Positions 20,841 through 28,890 of a stretch of DNA of 64,000 nt are shown piece after piece; the stretch's first letter is position 1; each line of letters starts with the position of its first letter. The position numbers were made by a program, and so were the translations under genes. The notes beneath the pieces are model-generated. The model saw nothing but the letters and a program-made list of their open reading frames with translations. It did not search any database and was not told the DNA's origin. Source of the DNA: Ferruginibacter sp. (GTDB lineage Bacteria; Bacteroidota; Bacteroidia; Chitinophagales; Chitinophagaceae); contig JAURKC010000002.1 in NCBI GenBank assembly GCA_030831945.1, positions 62,001 through 126,000 of the forward strand, read 5' to 3'.

Positions 20841-23800
20841 TTACAACTTAACAGGGTAATTTTTTTTCAGCCAACTCATATAGTCTGCAATATCTTTATT
20901 TGTTTTTAATACTACTAGATTTCCCCCAGAAATTGGTAAAAAAGAATATTTACTGCTAGGCAACCAAGACAATTCTTCTAAACTTGCTTTTTTAATTTTT
21001 AATAAAAATTCGTAAGCAACTTGAATGTTGGTAAAATCAGAAAATACAAAAATGATATTGTCTTTATCAATAGCATCTTTTGTTACGGTAATAGATTGAT
21101 TGTAGAAGTTGCTTCGAACATATCGATCTAATGAGTTTTTCGACTCATTTATATAGGTACCATCTACCTTATTTAAAATCATTATTACTGAATGAGGGCC
21201 TTCTGCATTAAAAAGGTATTTGGATCCAGCTACGTTTACATTTTCAATACTGTCTTTAGCAGCACTAACATTTAAATTAACGCTATCCTTAGCAGGGTAT
21301 GCCTTTGAACTTATTTTTTGATTAACCGAATCCTTAGTTGAGAGTATTAGGTTTTTATTGTTTTTTTCTAATACCTCATCCGGTACCCTGGTGATTTCGA
21401 GTTTAGAAAGATATTCTTCAATACTGCTTCTTCTTTTTACTACATCAATCAATGTAGTGGTCTTTTGGGCTAGATTCGATTGGGGATATAGTTTATTTAT
21501 TTTTGTAAGTACGTCAATGGCGATACTGTCTTTTCTTTGTTTGATGTAGAAAACTGCTTCTATATAAAGTAGTTGTGGAGTCCATAAATTATTTCCATAA
21601 ACACTATCTGCTTTTTGCTTTTCTGAAACTGCTTCTTCAAATCTACCTTCGATAAAAAGGTTGTATATTTTGTTGTACTGATTAGTTCCCTCAATATTTT
21701 TTGAATTCGAACTGATCGAGGCAGGGTTGTTTACTAGTATTTCTGATCGACTTCCAGCAAATTTTTGAGTTAGCAATTGTTTATATTGTGCCGCCTTATC
21801 TTCCCTGCCTAATTTGGAATAGCAAAAGTAAAGGCCTAGATATAATTCACCCTTGTATAATGAATCGGGATAACGTTTTAATGATAATTCATATTGTATT
21901 ATAGCTTGCTCAAAGTCTTCTAGTTCTTGTTGATAAAGTTGTGCTAACTCGTACAAATTATTTGCGAGTAAGTTATTACTAGCATTTATACTTTCAATAG
22001 TAAGTGGAATATTTGCTAGCAAAGCTTCGTAGCTAAGCTCTTTTTGTAGCGTAGTATCTTTAGGGTTTTTATTTGTACTTCCAATAGATAAGCTAGGGTC
22101 AGCAGCTTTATCAATCTCATTTGGAGTAATATTGTTAGTGAGTGATTGGTTAGAGTTATTTACTGCTGTTTCGATAGCATTTTTTCTACGCCAGTTATCC
22201 GTATTTTTTCTTGATCCCCATTTTCTTTTAAAATCAGTCAGTCCTTTTGATTTTAATGAACTATTATAAAAGTACCATTCACCTTTATTTCCATCTAAAA
22301 AAAGGTCTATAGGTTCATTTTTTTTATTATCAATTGGATTATCGAAGCTCATCAAAGCCCCTCCCATATCGGTCTCTTCTTTTAATCCTTGATCCTTACG
22401 TAATCGCTTTACTATTTTTTTTATTAGAGCAGTTCTGTCCAACTGATTCATTGCTGCAATGTTTTGCAAACTATCTTCTCGTTCGATGATAATTATTTTT
22501 TCAACTATTTTAGCAAGAGCGTTTTTTTTAGTTTTAATAATATCTAGTCGTTCTGCGAGAGAAGTATCATTCAGTTGTAAACTATCATAATATTCGTAAG
22601 CTTTTTTATAAATTTTTTGTTGGTAGGCGATATCAGCTAATTGAAGAAAGGCTTTGTTTTTATGTGATGAATTAGATTGATTGAATTGAATACTTTTGTT
22701 AAAGTATTTTATGGAGGCAGTGGTATCTTTTTTTTGTAAAGCCAATTCTGCTGCAGAATAGTAAAGTATATCTCTAAATTTTTCGAATTTATCTTTTTTG
22801 GCCATTTTCAAGAGCTGATTGATACTGTTATTAAGCTCATTGGTATTGGTACCCTTTAGTAATTTGGCTTTGTTAAGTCGGGCATAGATGTCCATTAACG
22901 GTACAACTGTATGAGCGGATACGCTCGAATAAAAATGGGATGCCTTGCTATATTGATTAGTTAATTCATATAGTTGGGCTAAAAGAAATTCTGATCTTGC
23001 TCTATCTTGTTTAGTTTCAGCGTTGCTTAAAGATTTTTCAAGATGAAACGCGGTGCTGTCATAAACATTTTGTTTGTAAAACCAATAGGCATTTACTTCT
23101 TCAAGATCATCTTTTAGTCGATTGGGTAGGTTAGGATCATTTTGTAACGTATTAATTAAACTTGCTGCTTCACCTAATTCATCTTGTTCAATAAAAGTAC
23201 GAGCCATCCATATCAAGGCATCATTTCTACTAGGAGGAAGGGTGGTTATACTTTTTAAGAGAGAAGTAGATTCATTATTTGCAATACTTATCCTGCTTTT
23301 TGTTGACGCATTACTGGTACCCACAATCCTATCGTCTTCTTCATTTTTTTTTCTAGGAAATAAATTATAGTTGATAAATTGAAAAGTTGCCGCTGCAGAA
23401 TCAAAATCTTTTCTGAAGTAAAAAGCCTTTCCCATCAATAAGTACATATTATCTATCCAATCATTTCTAAGATCATGTAATAAAATTCCAGCAGTTGATT
23501 TTAATAATGCCGAGTCTAGTTCAGTTTTTTGGATCGCCGTATTTTCAAGCGAATAGGGGTAATAACTTAATAAGCTATTATAGTCATCTTTTTGTGCTTC
23601 TTTAGCCCTTTCAATTACTATTTTAATTTTATTATTAGTGTTGTAATAATAATTGTAGTGGGTAAAATTGTTTTGAAAAAAATGTCTCAATGGAGTAAAT
23701 TTCTTTTCTGCCATTTTTTCAGATCCCAATTTTCTATCTTGAAACTGCTCTGGTTTTTTTTCTTTTCCTAACAAATCAATGGTCCAAGTAGGGACTTGAG

Positions 23801-23870
23801 CTTCAATTGTATTTAAGAACCTGCAGGTAGTGCAAAGTAGGAAAACCAGTAAAAAGATCCTTTTAGACAT
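20841..23870 (-). CDS. PorW/SprE-like TPR protein (type IX secretion/gliding associated)
   Basis: 1009 residues from ATG 23870 (an upstream GTG adds three codons). N-terminal signal-like segment to about residue 25, then many TPR-like helices: WIDNMYLLMGKAFYFRKDFDSA near 140, further repeats near 215-430 and 640-800, a Ser/Asn/Asp-rich linker near 565-615, and a C-terminal domain from about 900 with MILNKVDGTYINESKNSLDRYVRSNFY. The overall plan and its position before PBP1A and beside a bactofilin match the PorW/SprE family needed for T9SS in Bacteroidota. No other T9SS genes are in this window. Assignment by architecture and context. Confidence 0.75.
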   Translation of the reverse strand: MSKRIFLLVFLLCTTCRFLNTIEAQVPTWTIDLLGKEKKPEQFQDRKLGSEKMAEKKFTPLRHFFQNNFTHYNYYYNTNNKIKIVIERAKEAQKDDYNSLLSYYPYSLENTAIQKTELDSALLKSTAGILLHDLRNDWIDNMYLLMGKAFYFRKDFDSAAATFQFINYNLFPRKKNEEDDRIVGTSNASTKSRISIANNESTSLLKSITTLPPSRNDALIWMARTFIEQDELGEAASLINTLQNDPNLPNRLKDDLEEVNAYWFYKQNVYDSTAFHLEKSLSNAETKQDRARSEFLLAQLYELTNQYSKASHFYSSVSAHTVVPLMDIYARLNKAKLLKGTNTNELNNSINQLLKMAKKDKFEKFRDILYYSAAELALQKKDTTASIKYFNKSIQFNQSNSSHKNKAFLQLADIAYQQKIYKKAYEYYDSLQLNDTSLAERLDIIKTKKNALAKIVEKIIIIEREDSLQNIAAMNQLDRTALIKKIVKRLRKDQGLKEETDMGGALMSFDNPIDNKKNEPIDLFLDGNKGEWYFYNSSLKSKGLTDFKRKWGSRKNTDNWRRKNAIETAVNNSNQSLTNNITPNEIDKAADPSLSIGSTNKNPKDTTLQKELSYEALLANIPLTIESINASNNLLANNLYELAQLYQQELEDFEQAIIQYELSLKRYPDSLYKGELYLGLYFCYSKLGREDKAAQYKQLLTQKFAGSRSEILVNNPASISSNSKNIEGTNQYNKIYNLFIEGRFEEAVSEKQKADSVYGNNLWTPQLLYIEAVFYIKQRKDSIAIDVLTKINKLYPQSNLAQKTTTLIDVVKRRSSIEEYLSKLEITRVPDEVLEKNNKNLILSTKDSVNQKISSKAYPAKDSVNLNVSAAKDSIENVNVAGSKYLFNAEGPHSVIMILNKVDGTYINESKNSLDRYVRSNFYNQSITVTKDAIDKDNIIFVFSDFTNIQVAYEFLLKIKKASLEELSWLPSSKYSFLPISGGNLVVLKTNKDIADYMSWLKKNYPVKL

Positions 23871-23973
23871 GTATATCACTAATTATTATAAAGCGGTTAA
23901 ATATCGTATATTTTTAGGAATTAGTACTGATATTGCCGTTAGGTTCCTTATTTTTAACATCCAATAATCAACC

Positions 23974-24372
23974 ATGGGCAAAATAGATGCCAATAACACA
24001 CTAAAACGTTTAAGAAATCGCTACCGATTAGTGGTAATGAATGAGGACACTTATGAAGAAGTGGTCAAGTTTCGGTTAAGCCGATTGAGCGTTTATATTG
24101 TGTTAAGCAGCACTTTTGTTTTACTAACCGTTTTAACGGTTGCGCTGATTGTTTTTACCCCTATCAAATATTATCTGCCAGGGGTTGGTTATGGTGATGC
24201 TCGACAAGTTAGAGATTTTCGAAAATTGAAGATTAGAACAGATTCTATTGAAAATGAACTAAAATTCAGACAGCAATATTTCGACCACCTAAAAAAGGTA
24301 CTGGATGGTAAAGTCACAGAGTTGGACACCAATAAACTTGAATTACCTAAAATAGATAATATTACTGATTAA
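23974..24372 (+). CDS. Single-pass membrane protein resembling the N-terminus of Bacteroidota M23 peptidases, peptidase domain absent
   Basis: 132 residues: a cytosolic KRLRNRYRLVVMNEDTYEE start, a membrane helix at about 44-66, FTPIKYYLPGVGY, then a coiled-coil-like periplasmic segment to the end. In many relatives this arrangement (RYRLVVMN...FxLxxxPxRxYxPGY) precedes a LytM/M23 domain. Here the stop is followed by only 53 bases before the bactofilin start, so the peptidase domain is truly missing rather than frameshifted. Together with bactofilin it may be a scaffold for cell-wall enzymes (inference). Confidence 0.72.
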   Translation: MGKIDANNTLKRLRNRYRLVVMNEDTYEEVVKFRLSRLSVYIVLSSTFVLLTVLTVALIVFTPIKYYLPGVGYGDARQVRDFRKLKIRTDSIENELKFRQQYFDHLKKVLDGKVTELDTNKLELPKIDNITD

Positions 24373-24425
24373 TTATATATTAAAGTTTCAACTTTAATTC
24401 AATTTAATAAATTAAATGATTCCTT

Positions 24426-24830
24426 ATGTTTAAGTCAAAATTCAATTTATCCAACATGGAAACAACTATTGCTAGTACCACCATAATAGCTGCCGGAACT
24501 ACAATAAATGGTGATATTAAAAGCGAGGGAGATATTCGTATAGATGGAACCCTCAATGGTAATCTTACTGCAAATGCTAAAATTTTTATAGGAGCTGAAG
24601 GCATGGTGAAGGGGAATATTAATGCGGTTCATGCAGATATATTCGGAAAGGTGAAAGGGAATTTAAAAATCAAGGAATTGCTACAGCTACTTGGAAAATG
24701 TGATGTTGAGGGAGATATTTTTGCTTCAAAACTTCAAATTGAGCCTACTGCAAGATTTAATGGAAGCTGCCATACTGGAGCTAGTGTGGTTGGATTAAAT
24801 AAAGAATTGGGTAATGTGGTGAATAAATAA
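24426..24830 (+). CDS. Bactofilin (polymer-forming cytoskeletal protein)
   Basis: 134 residues with a DUF583 beta-helix: STIIAAGTTINGDIKSEGDIRIDGTLNG, then repeating six-residue turns to about residue 115, and short unstructured ends. Bactofilins self-assemble into nucleotide-free filaments at the inner membrane and recruit peptidoglycan enzymes. Neighbours (the M23-like membrane protein just upstream, PBP1A and PorW on the other strand) fit a cell-shape block. Start at ATG 24426; a second ATG 11 codons later is possible. Confidence 0.93.
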   Translation: MFKSKFNLSNMETTIASTTIIAAGTTINGDIKSEGDIRIDGTLNGNLTANAKIFIGAEGMVKGNINAVHADIFGKVKGNLKIKELLQLLGKCDVEGDIFASKLQIEPTARFNGSCHTGASVVGLNKELGNVVNK

Positions 24831-24840
24831 ATCTTTAAAA

Positions 24841-24848
24841 TATCTTTG
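24841..24848 (+). promoter_or_regulatory. TAnnTTTG match before AtpI-like gene
   Basis: TATCTTTG, a full -7 box match, only 9 bases from the AtpI-like ATG and 11 bases after the bactofilin stop; no -33 TTG. If used the mRNA would be nearly leaderless; it may be chance. Confidence 0.3.
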
Positions 24849-24856
24849 TGGGTAAC

Positions 24857-25252
24857 ATGAGTCCTCAAATAAAAATAATTTCTCCTCTCTTTTTAGTATT
24901 TACCCTTACGATTTTAGTATTGTATGCAATAAGAGGCATTTTAGCCCAATGGGGAATTGATTTTACAATTTTAAACATCGCTAATGGTATCTTCTTTTTA
25001 TTAAGTCTACTTACTTTTATTATGCAAAGAAAGGCATTGGAAAATAGCAACCCCAACGTTTTTGTGAGAAGTGTAATGGGAGGGATGCTAATTAAAATGT
25101 TTGTGACTATTTCTGTTGTGATTGTTTATAGGTTGATTGCAGGCAATAGTGTTAGTAAGGTCTCTGTTTTTTCCGCCATGTTTTTATACCTGCTCTATCT
25201 TGGAGTGGAAGTGGCAGTAATTACTAAATTGAATAGAAAAAAAAATGGCTAA
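24857..25252 (+). CDS. AtpI-like small membrane protein
   Basis: 131 residues from ATG 24857 (a GTG at 24848 is the other start). Four hydrophobic helices: ISPLFLVFTLTILVLYAI, ILNIANGIFFLLSLLTF, a glycine-containing SVMGGMLIKMFVTISVVIVY, and SVFSAMFLYLLYLGVEVAVI. The plan resembles AtpI/ATP-synthase-I family proteins, which in Bacteroidota often sit between bactofilin and the atpBEFHA genes. Here no ATP synthase gene follows; the next gene is SprT-like, starting 8 bases before this stop. Function by analogy only. Confidence 0.6.
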   Translation: MSPQIKIISPLFLVFTLTILVLYAIRGILAQWGIDFTILNIANGIFFLLSLLTFIMQRKALENSNPNVFVRSVMGGMLIKMFVTISVVIVYRLIAGNSVSKVSVFSAMFLYLLYLGVEVAVITKLNRKKNG

Positions 25253-25865
25253 GCAGGAAGCCCCTTTACATCAACTAAAGGATTATCTTCCAGAAGGAAG
25301 TTTTGAAGAGGTCTCTCAATATTTACTACAGTATAAGGTTCAACTCACTATTACGCGTGAACGAAAATCGATTTTAGGGGATTACAGAAATTCACTTGCT
25401 GATAAAAATCATCGGATTAGTGTTAATGGTACTCTAAATAAGTATTCATTTTTGATTACCCTTCTCCACGAATTGGCACATCTATTTACTTATGAGCGTT
25501 TCGGACATCGAGTATCCGCTCATGGTCAGGAATGGAAGAATGAATTTAGTAAGCTATTGGCTCAATTTTTATTAAAAAATATTTTCCCCCAAGATATTCA
25601 AAAAGCTTTGTATAAAACATTGCAAAATCCGGCTGCCACCAGTTGTGCGGATACTTATTTGTTGAGAGTATTGCATCAGTATGATAAAAAAATAGAAGGG
25701 GTACTTTTAATAGAGGCATTACCCTTAGGGGCTATTTTTAAAATAAAGGGTGGGCGTGAATTTAAAAAAGCTGAAAAAATAAGAAAGCGAATTAAATGTG
25801 TTGAAATTGCAACTGGCAAAGTGTATTTATTTAGTCCTGTTTATGAGGTCCAAATGGCTAATTAA
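25245..25865 (+). CDS. SprT-like zinc metalloprotease-domain protein
   Basis: 206 residues. SprT core: FLITLLHELAHLFTYERFG (HExxH zinc motif HELAH, about 78-82) followed by HGQEWKNEFSKLL with the third ligand His about 20 residues later. N-terminal helices VSQYLLQYKVQLTITRERKS match the family. The C-terminal region (IKGGREFKKAEKIRKRIKCVEIATGKVYLF) is a small beta domain; the Cys zinc-ribbon of classic SprT is not seen. Overlaps the AtpI-like gene by 8 bases, so translationally coupled. Confidence 0.85.
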   Translation: MAKQEAPLHQLKDYLPEGSFEEVSQYLLQYKVQLTITRERKSILGDYRNSLADKNHRISVNGTLNKYSFLITLLHELAHLFTYERFGHRVSAHGQEWKNEFSKLLAQFLLKNIFPQDIQKALYKTLQNPAATSCADTYLLRVLHQYDKKIEGVLLIEALPLGAIFKIKGGREFKKAEKIRKRIKCVEIATGKVYLFSPVYEVQMAN

Positions 25866-25908
25866 TTCATTCTAACTTCAATTGAACAAAACCTTTTTTT
25901 GAAAAGAT

Positions 25909-26394
25909 TTATAGTAATTTAATCATCCAGATATCACAGCCAGTGTGGCCACTGTTTCCAAGCGGACCTGGTAGATAGGAAAATCCAAATTGTTCATACA
26001 TAGGAATGGCAGAAATTAATTCTGGCATTGTTTCTAAATACACTTTTTTATATCCTGCATTTTTTGCTTCATCAAGACATTTTTGCATGAGTGCTTTACC
26101 AATTCCTTTTCCTCTTGCAGCTGGAGATAGGTATAGTTTTACCAATTCGCAGGTGTCAATATCTAATCCTGTTGTGTGAATAATTCCACTACCACCTACT
26201 AGATGGTTATTATATATTGCTACCTGGTAAATTCCTTTCTCCTGTTTAAATAATTCATATAAATGATCGGTACTATCATCAAAATATACGGTGCCGGGTT
26301 TATTGGCTTTAAATTCAGTTAGTGCATCTCTTATAATTTTTGCCAGCGCTTCATTATCGGTTGGTTCAATTTTTCGGATAGAATAGTTATTCAT
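25909..26394 (-). CDS. GNAT family N-acetyltransferase
   Basis: 161 residues with a full GNAT acetyl-CoA site: LYLSPAARGKGIGKALMQKCL (R/QxxGxG/A, about 88-108) and the C-terminal YLETMPELISAIPMYEQFGFSYL (about 120-142). The N-terminus YSIRKIEPTDNEALAKIIRDAL is typical. Substrate unknown. Lies 66 bases after the LuxE-like gene on the same strand, probably in one unit with it. Confidence 0.88.
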   Translation of the reverse strand: MNNYSIRKIEPTDNEALAKIIRDALTEFKANKPGTVYFDDSTDHLYELFKQEKGIYQVAIYNNHLVGGSGIIHTTGLDIDTCELVKLYLSPAARGKGIGKALMQKCLDEAKNAGYKKVYLETMPELISAIPMYEQFGFSYLPGPLGNSGHTGCDIWMIKLL

Positions 26395-26460
26395 TTGATG
26401 ATTGGTCTTTTCAATTTATTATTCAATATTTTTTAAGCTCAAATCTTTATTGGGGTTTGT

Positions 26461-27471
26461 TTATACAGTCAATAAACTACAACCCCTGATATCAGTATTG
26501 TCTAATCTTCCCAATAGCTCAAAACTGCCGTCTGGGTAGAGCTTTCCAGCATCTTCAGTTGCAAGGAATGAGCAGGAATAAATATTTGCTAGATCAATAC
26601 AATTAATGGCCCCACGAATGATTCGATCCTCTTTAGAGGATTGAATTGCAAATGGATCATCTTCTTCTCTTATTAATACCTTCATCCAAGGAGGACAATT
26701 AAATATGCCCTCACCCTTAGAATAGGCCTGGCTTAATAATTCAGTCATTCCATACTCGGAATGTATTTTTTCTACACCAAATTGTTTACATAATATTTCA
26801 TGCACTTGTCCTCTAGTAATTTCTTCCCTTCGTCCTTTCATGCCACCTGTTTCCATTATCGTGGTATGATGAAGTGGTTGTGGAAATTTTTCAGCAAAAT
26901 CGAGTAGGGCAAAGGTCACTCCAATTAGCATTGTTTTTTGTTGCGCTAATTCTAGTGCTTGTAAAGTCGTATTTAGTTGGTTCCACTCATTTAAATAAAA
27001 ACCGCTTTTGGGGTGACCACTTTGTTGGATGAGTTCATCGGCCATCATCACGAGCGATGAATTATTTCTTTCTAAATAAGAGGGAAGTAATGCGATAATA
27101 CACCATTGGGATGGATCTCCATAAAACAACCGAAAAGTTTCATTAAAACTTCTTGAATACAGGGAAATTTCCTTTACAAAATGCTTGCTATTGACTGTTT
27201 GGCTAGTTCCGCTACTCTCGAAGGTAATGGCCGGTGTAAAATCAGTAGTCATTACCTGGTGTGACTTAAAAAATCGGATAGGTAAAAAGGGGATCTTTTC
27301 AATTTCGTCTATTTGTAAGGGATCAATTTTTAATAGGTCGCAGTACTGCCTATAAATTGGGCTGAATTGGTGTTGAAATTGAAAAATAGCCAGTGCAAGG
27401 GGAGTGAAATTCTCCTCTTTTACGGTAAACACTTTATTTTGGTTGATTATATTTTTAACAGTTGTATTCAA
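26461..27471 (-). CDS. LuxE/PaaK-family acyl-protein synthetase-like protein
   Basis: 336 residues of the adenylate-forming LuxE family (acyl activation onto a carrier or coenzyme). Seen: EKIPFLPIRFFKSHQV near 58-73, TFESSGTSQTVNSKH near 83-97 (P-loop-like SSGTSG site with Q in place of the last G), HSEYGMTELLSQAYS near 237-251, and the ending LELLGRLDNTDIRGCSL near 318-333. The start is a TTG at 27471, the only sensible start before the conserved part. Role unknown; not linked to luminescence here. A GNAT gene follows. Confidence 0.8.
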   Translation of the reverse strand: MNTTVKNIINQNKVFTVKEENFTPLALAIFQFQHQFSPIYRQYCDLLKIDPLQIDEIEKIPFLPIRFFKSHQVMTTDFTPAITFESSGTSQTVNSKHFVKEISLYSRSFNETFRLFYGDPSQWCIIALLPSYLERNNSSLVMMADELIQQSGHPKSGFYLNEWNQLNTTLQALELAQQKTMLIGVTFALLDFAEKFPQPLHHTTIMETGGMKGRREEITRGQVHEILCKQFGVEKIHSEYGMTELLSQAYSKGEGIFNCPPWMKVLIREEDDPFAIQSSKEDRIIRGAINCIDLANIYSCSFLATEDAGKLYPDGSFELLGRLDNTDIRGCSLLTV

Positions 27472-27489
27472 TTTCTATTACTAAATTTG
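27462..27489 (+). promoter_or_regulatory. Promoter of the 27507 lipoprotein gene
   Basis: TTG at 27462-27464, 17 bases, TAAATTTG at 27482-27489; the ATG follows 18 bases later. The whole element fits in and overlaps the 35-base gap between the divergent LuxE-like gene and the lipoprotein gene. Confidence 0.6.
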
Positions 27490-27506
27490 ATAAATAATCT
27501 ACAAAG

Positions 27507-27965
27507 ATGCGGAACACAATTATCATTTTCATCATTAGTTTGCTAGCGGTAAGTTGTAGTAAAGATAAATATACAACCGCTCCCCAAATAAAATTTGTAT
27601 CAGTTAGTCCTAATAGAGTACCTAGCGGGGTAACTCTTGGAAGTCCTGAGATTCCAATAATTACACTTTCTGTAACTGATTCGGAGGGGGATTTGGGGTT
27701 TAAAACTGGGAAAGACACTTCCTATGTTTATATAAAAAATTTATTAATTAATCGGATAGATTCATTTGTTATGCCTGATATACAATCGGTGACCACTAAA
27801 AATTTTCAGGCAGAAATCCGAATCAATGTTTTTGATGTTTTGAGAGGATCCACTCGGCCACGACCAAAAGTTGACACATTGGTCTATGAAATTTATATTG
27901 CGGATTTTGCGAAAAACAAAAGTAATAAGGTTACGACCGCCCCTATTTATTATGTGGTTCAATAA
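27507..27965 (+). CDS. Predicted lipoprotein of unknown function
   Basis: 152 residues with a lipoprotein signal (SLLAVSC, lipid Cys17). The mature part is a single beta-rich domain: FVSVSPNRVPSGVTLG, ITLSVTDSEGDLGF (a common Bacteroidota cell-surface motif with acidic turn SEGDLG), ending APIYYVVQ. I do not recognise a named family. Overlaps the next gene by one base (TAATG), so the two proteins are probably made together. Confidence 0.75.
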   Translation: MRNTIIIFIISLLAVSCSKDKYTTAPQIKFVSVSPNRVPSGVTLGSPEIPIITLSVTDSEGDLGFKTGKDTSYVYIKNLLINRIDSFVMPDIQSVTTKNFQAEIRINVFDVLRGSTRPRPKVDTLVYEIYIADFAKNKSNKVTTAPIYYVVQ

Positions 27966-28804
27966 TGAGGAGACTATTTTATTTTATACTTTCTCATTCT
28001 ATTTTTATTGACTTATGTGCATCAGCACTAAGTTTTCAAACAGGGCTATTAGCCGGAACTTCTTTTAAACCGTATCTTCTAGGTTTTATTTTTTTTGCAA
28101 CATTGTGCGGCTATAATGCTTACTGGTTGATTAGTAGGTATTCATTGTCTTCTATTACGCTTCGGTCACTTTTTGATGGTGCTAGGAGTTCAATAATAGT
28201 ATTTATATCGGCTTTAGTAGGCACATTGTTTTGTTATTTCCAGCTAAATTTGGTTTTCACTAACCTAGCCATTGCGGTTGTTTTATTTGTTTTGTATCTA
28301 TTGCCAATACTACCGTTTAAAAATTTAGATTGGATTAAAAATTTAGGCATTTTAAAAACGATATTACTTGCATTGGCATGGACTATCATTACTACCATCA
28401 TTCCATTACAGGTAACGCTATGGTCAATGAAACCCCTGGTAAGCTTACTTTTCATTCATCGGCTTTTATTTATGTTGCTACTCTGTATCATCTTCGATAG
28501 TCGAGATGCGGCTATTGATAAGATTAGGGGATTGCATAGTATGGCAACGGTTTTTAATCCCTTGTTGATTCATATTTTGATTATTTTTATTTTTACCGCC
28601 TACCTCAGTGTTAATTATTTTATGTTGGAGAAAGGAATTGGGATAGCTTATTTTATTTCACTTTCCTTGATTGGCTTGATTACTTTGATAATGTATATTT
28701 TATCCTTACAAAAAAGAGGGTACCTTTTTTATTACTTTGGTGTAGATGGCTTAATGTTTTTTTCTGCAATTTTGACTGGTTTTTCTAGGTTTTTTGAACA
28801 TTGA
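27965..28804 (+). CDS. UbiA-like polytopic membrane protein
   Basis: 279 residues with about eight membrane helices. CGYNAYWLISRYS near 47-59 sits where UbiA prenyltransferases have their first Asp-rich motif, and FDSRDAAIDKIRGLHSMAT near 177-195 fits the second (DxxxD). The first motif lacks the usual NDxxD aspartates. Likely a UbiA-superfamily homologue with altered or lost activity. Co-translated with the lipoprotein gene just upstream. Confidence 0.6.
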   Translation: MRRLFYFILSHSIFIDLCASALSFQTGLLAGTSFKPYLLGFIFFATLCGYNAYWLISRYSLSSITLRSLFDGARSSIIVFISALVGTLFCYFQLNLVFTNLAIAVVLFVLYLLPILPFKNLDWIKNLGILKTILLALAWTIITTIIPLQVTLWSMKPLVSLLFIHRLLFMLLLCIIFDSRDAAIDKIRGLHSMATVFNPLLIHILIIFIFTAYLSVNYFMLEKGIGIAYFISLSLIGLITLIMYILSLQKRGYLFYYFGVDGLMFFSAILTGFSRFFEH

Positions 28805-28890
28805 GAAAATTAATTTAGGCTGAATACTTCATCGATTTAATTGGTTACTTTTAAGATTACATTAGTTAATTTTACAAAAAAATAAATTTC

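Noticed and set aside
23871..23973. Shared divergent promoter between PorW-like and M23-like genes
   Set aside because: I found no TAnnTTTG match on either strand in this gap, only TATATTTTT-like sequence, so it is not listed.
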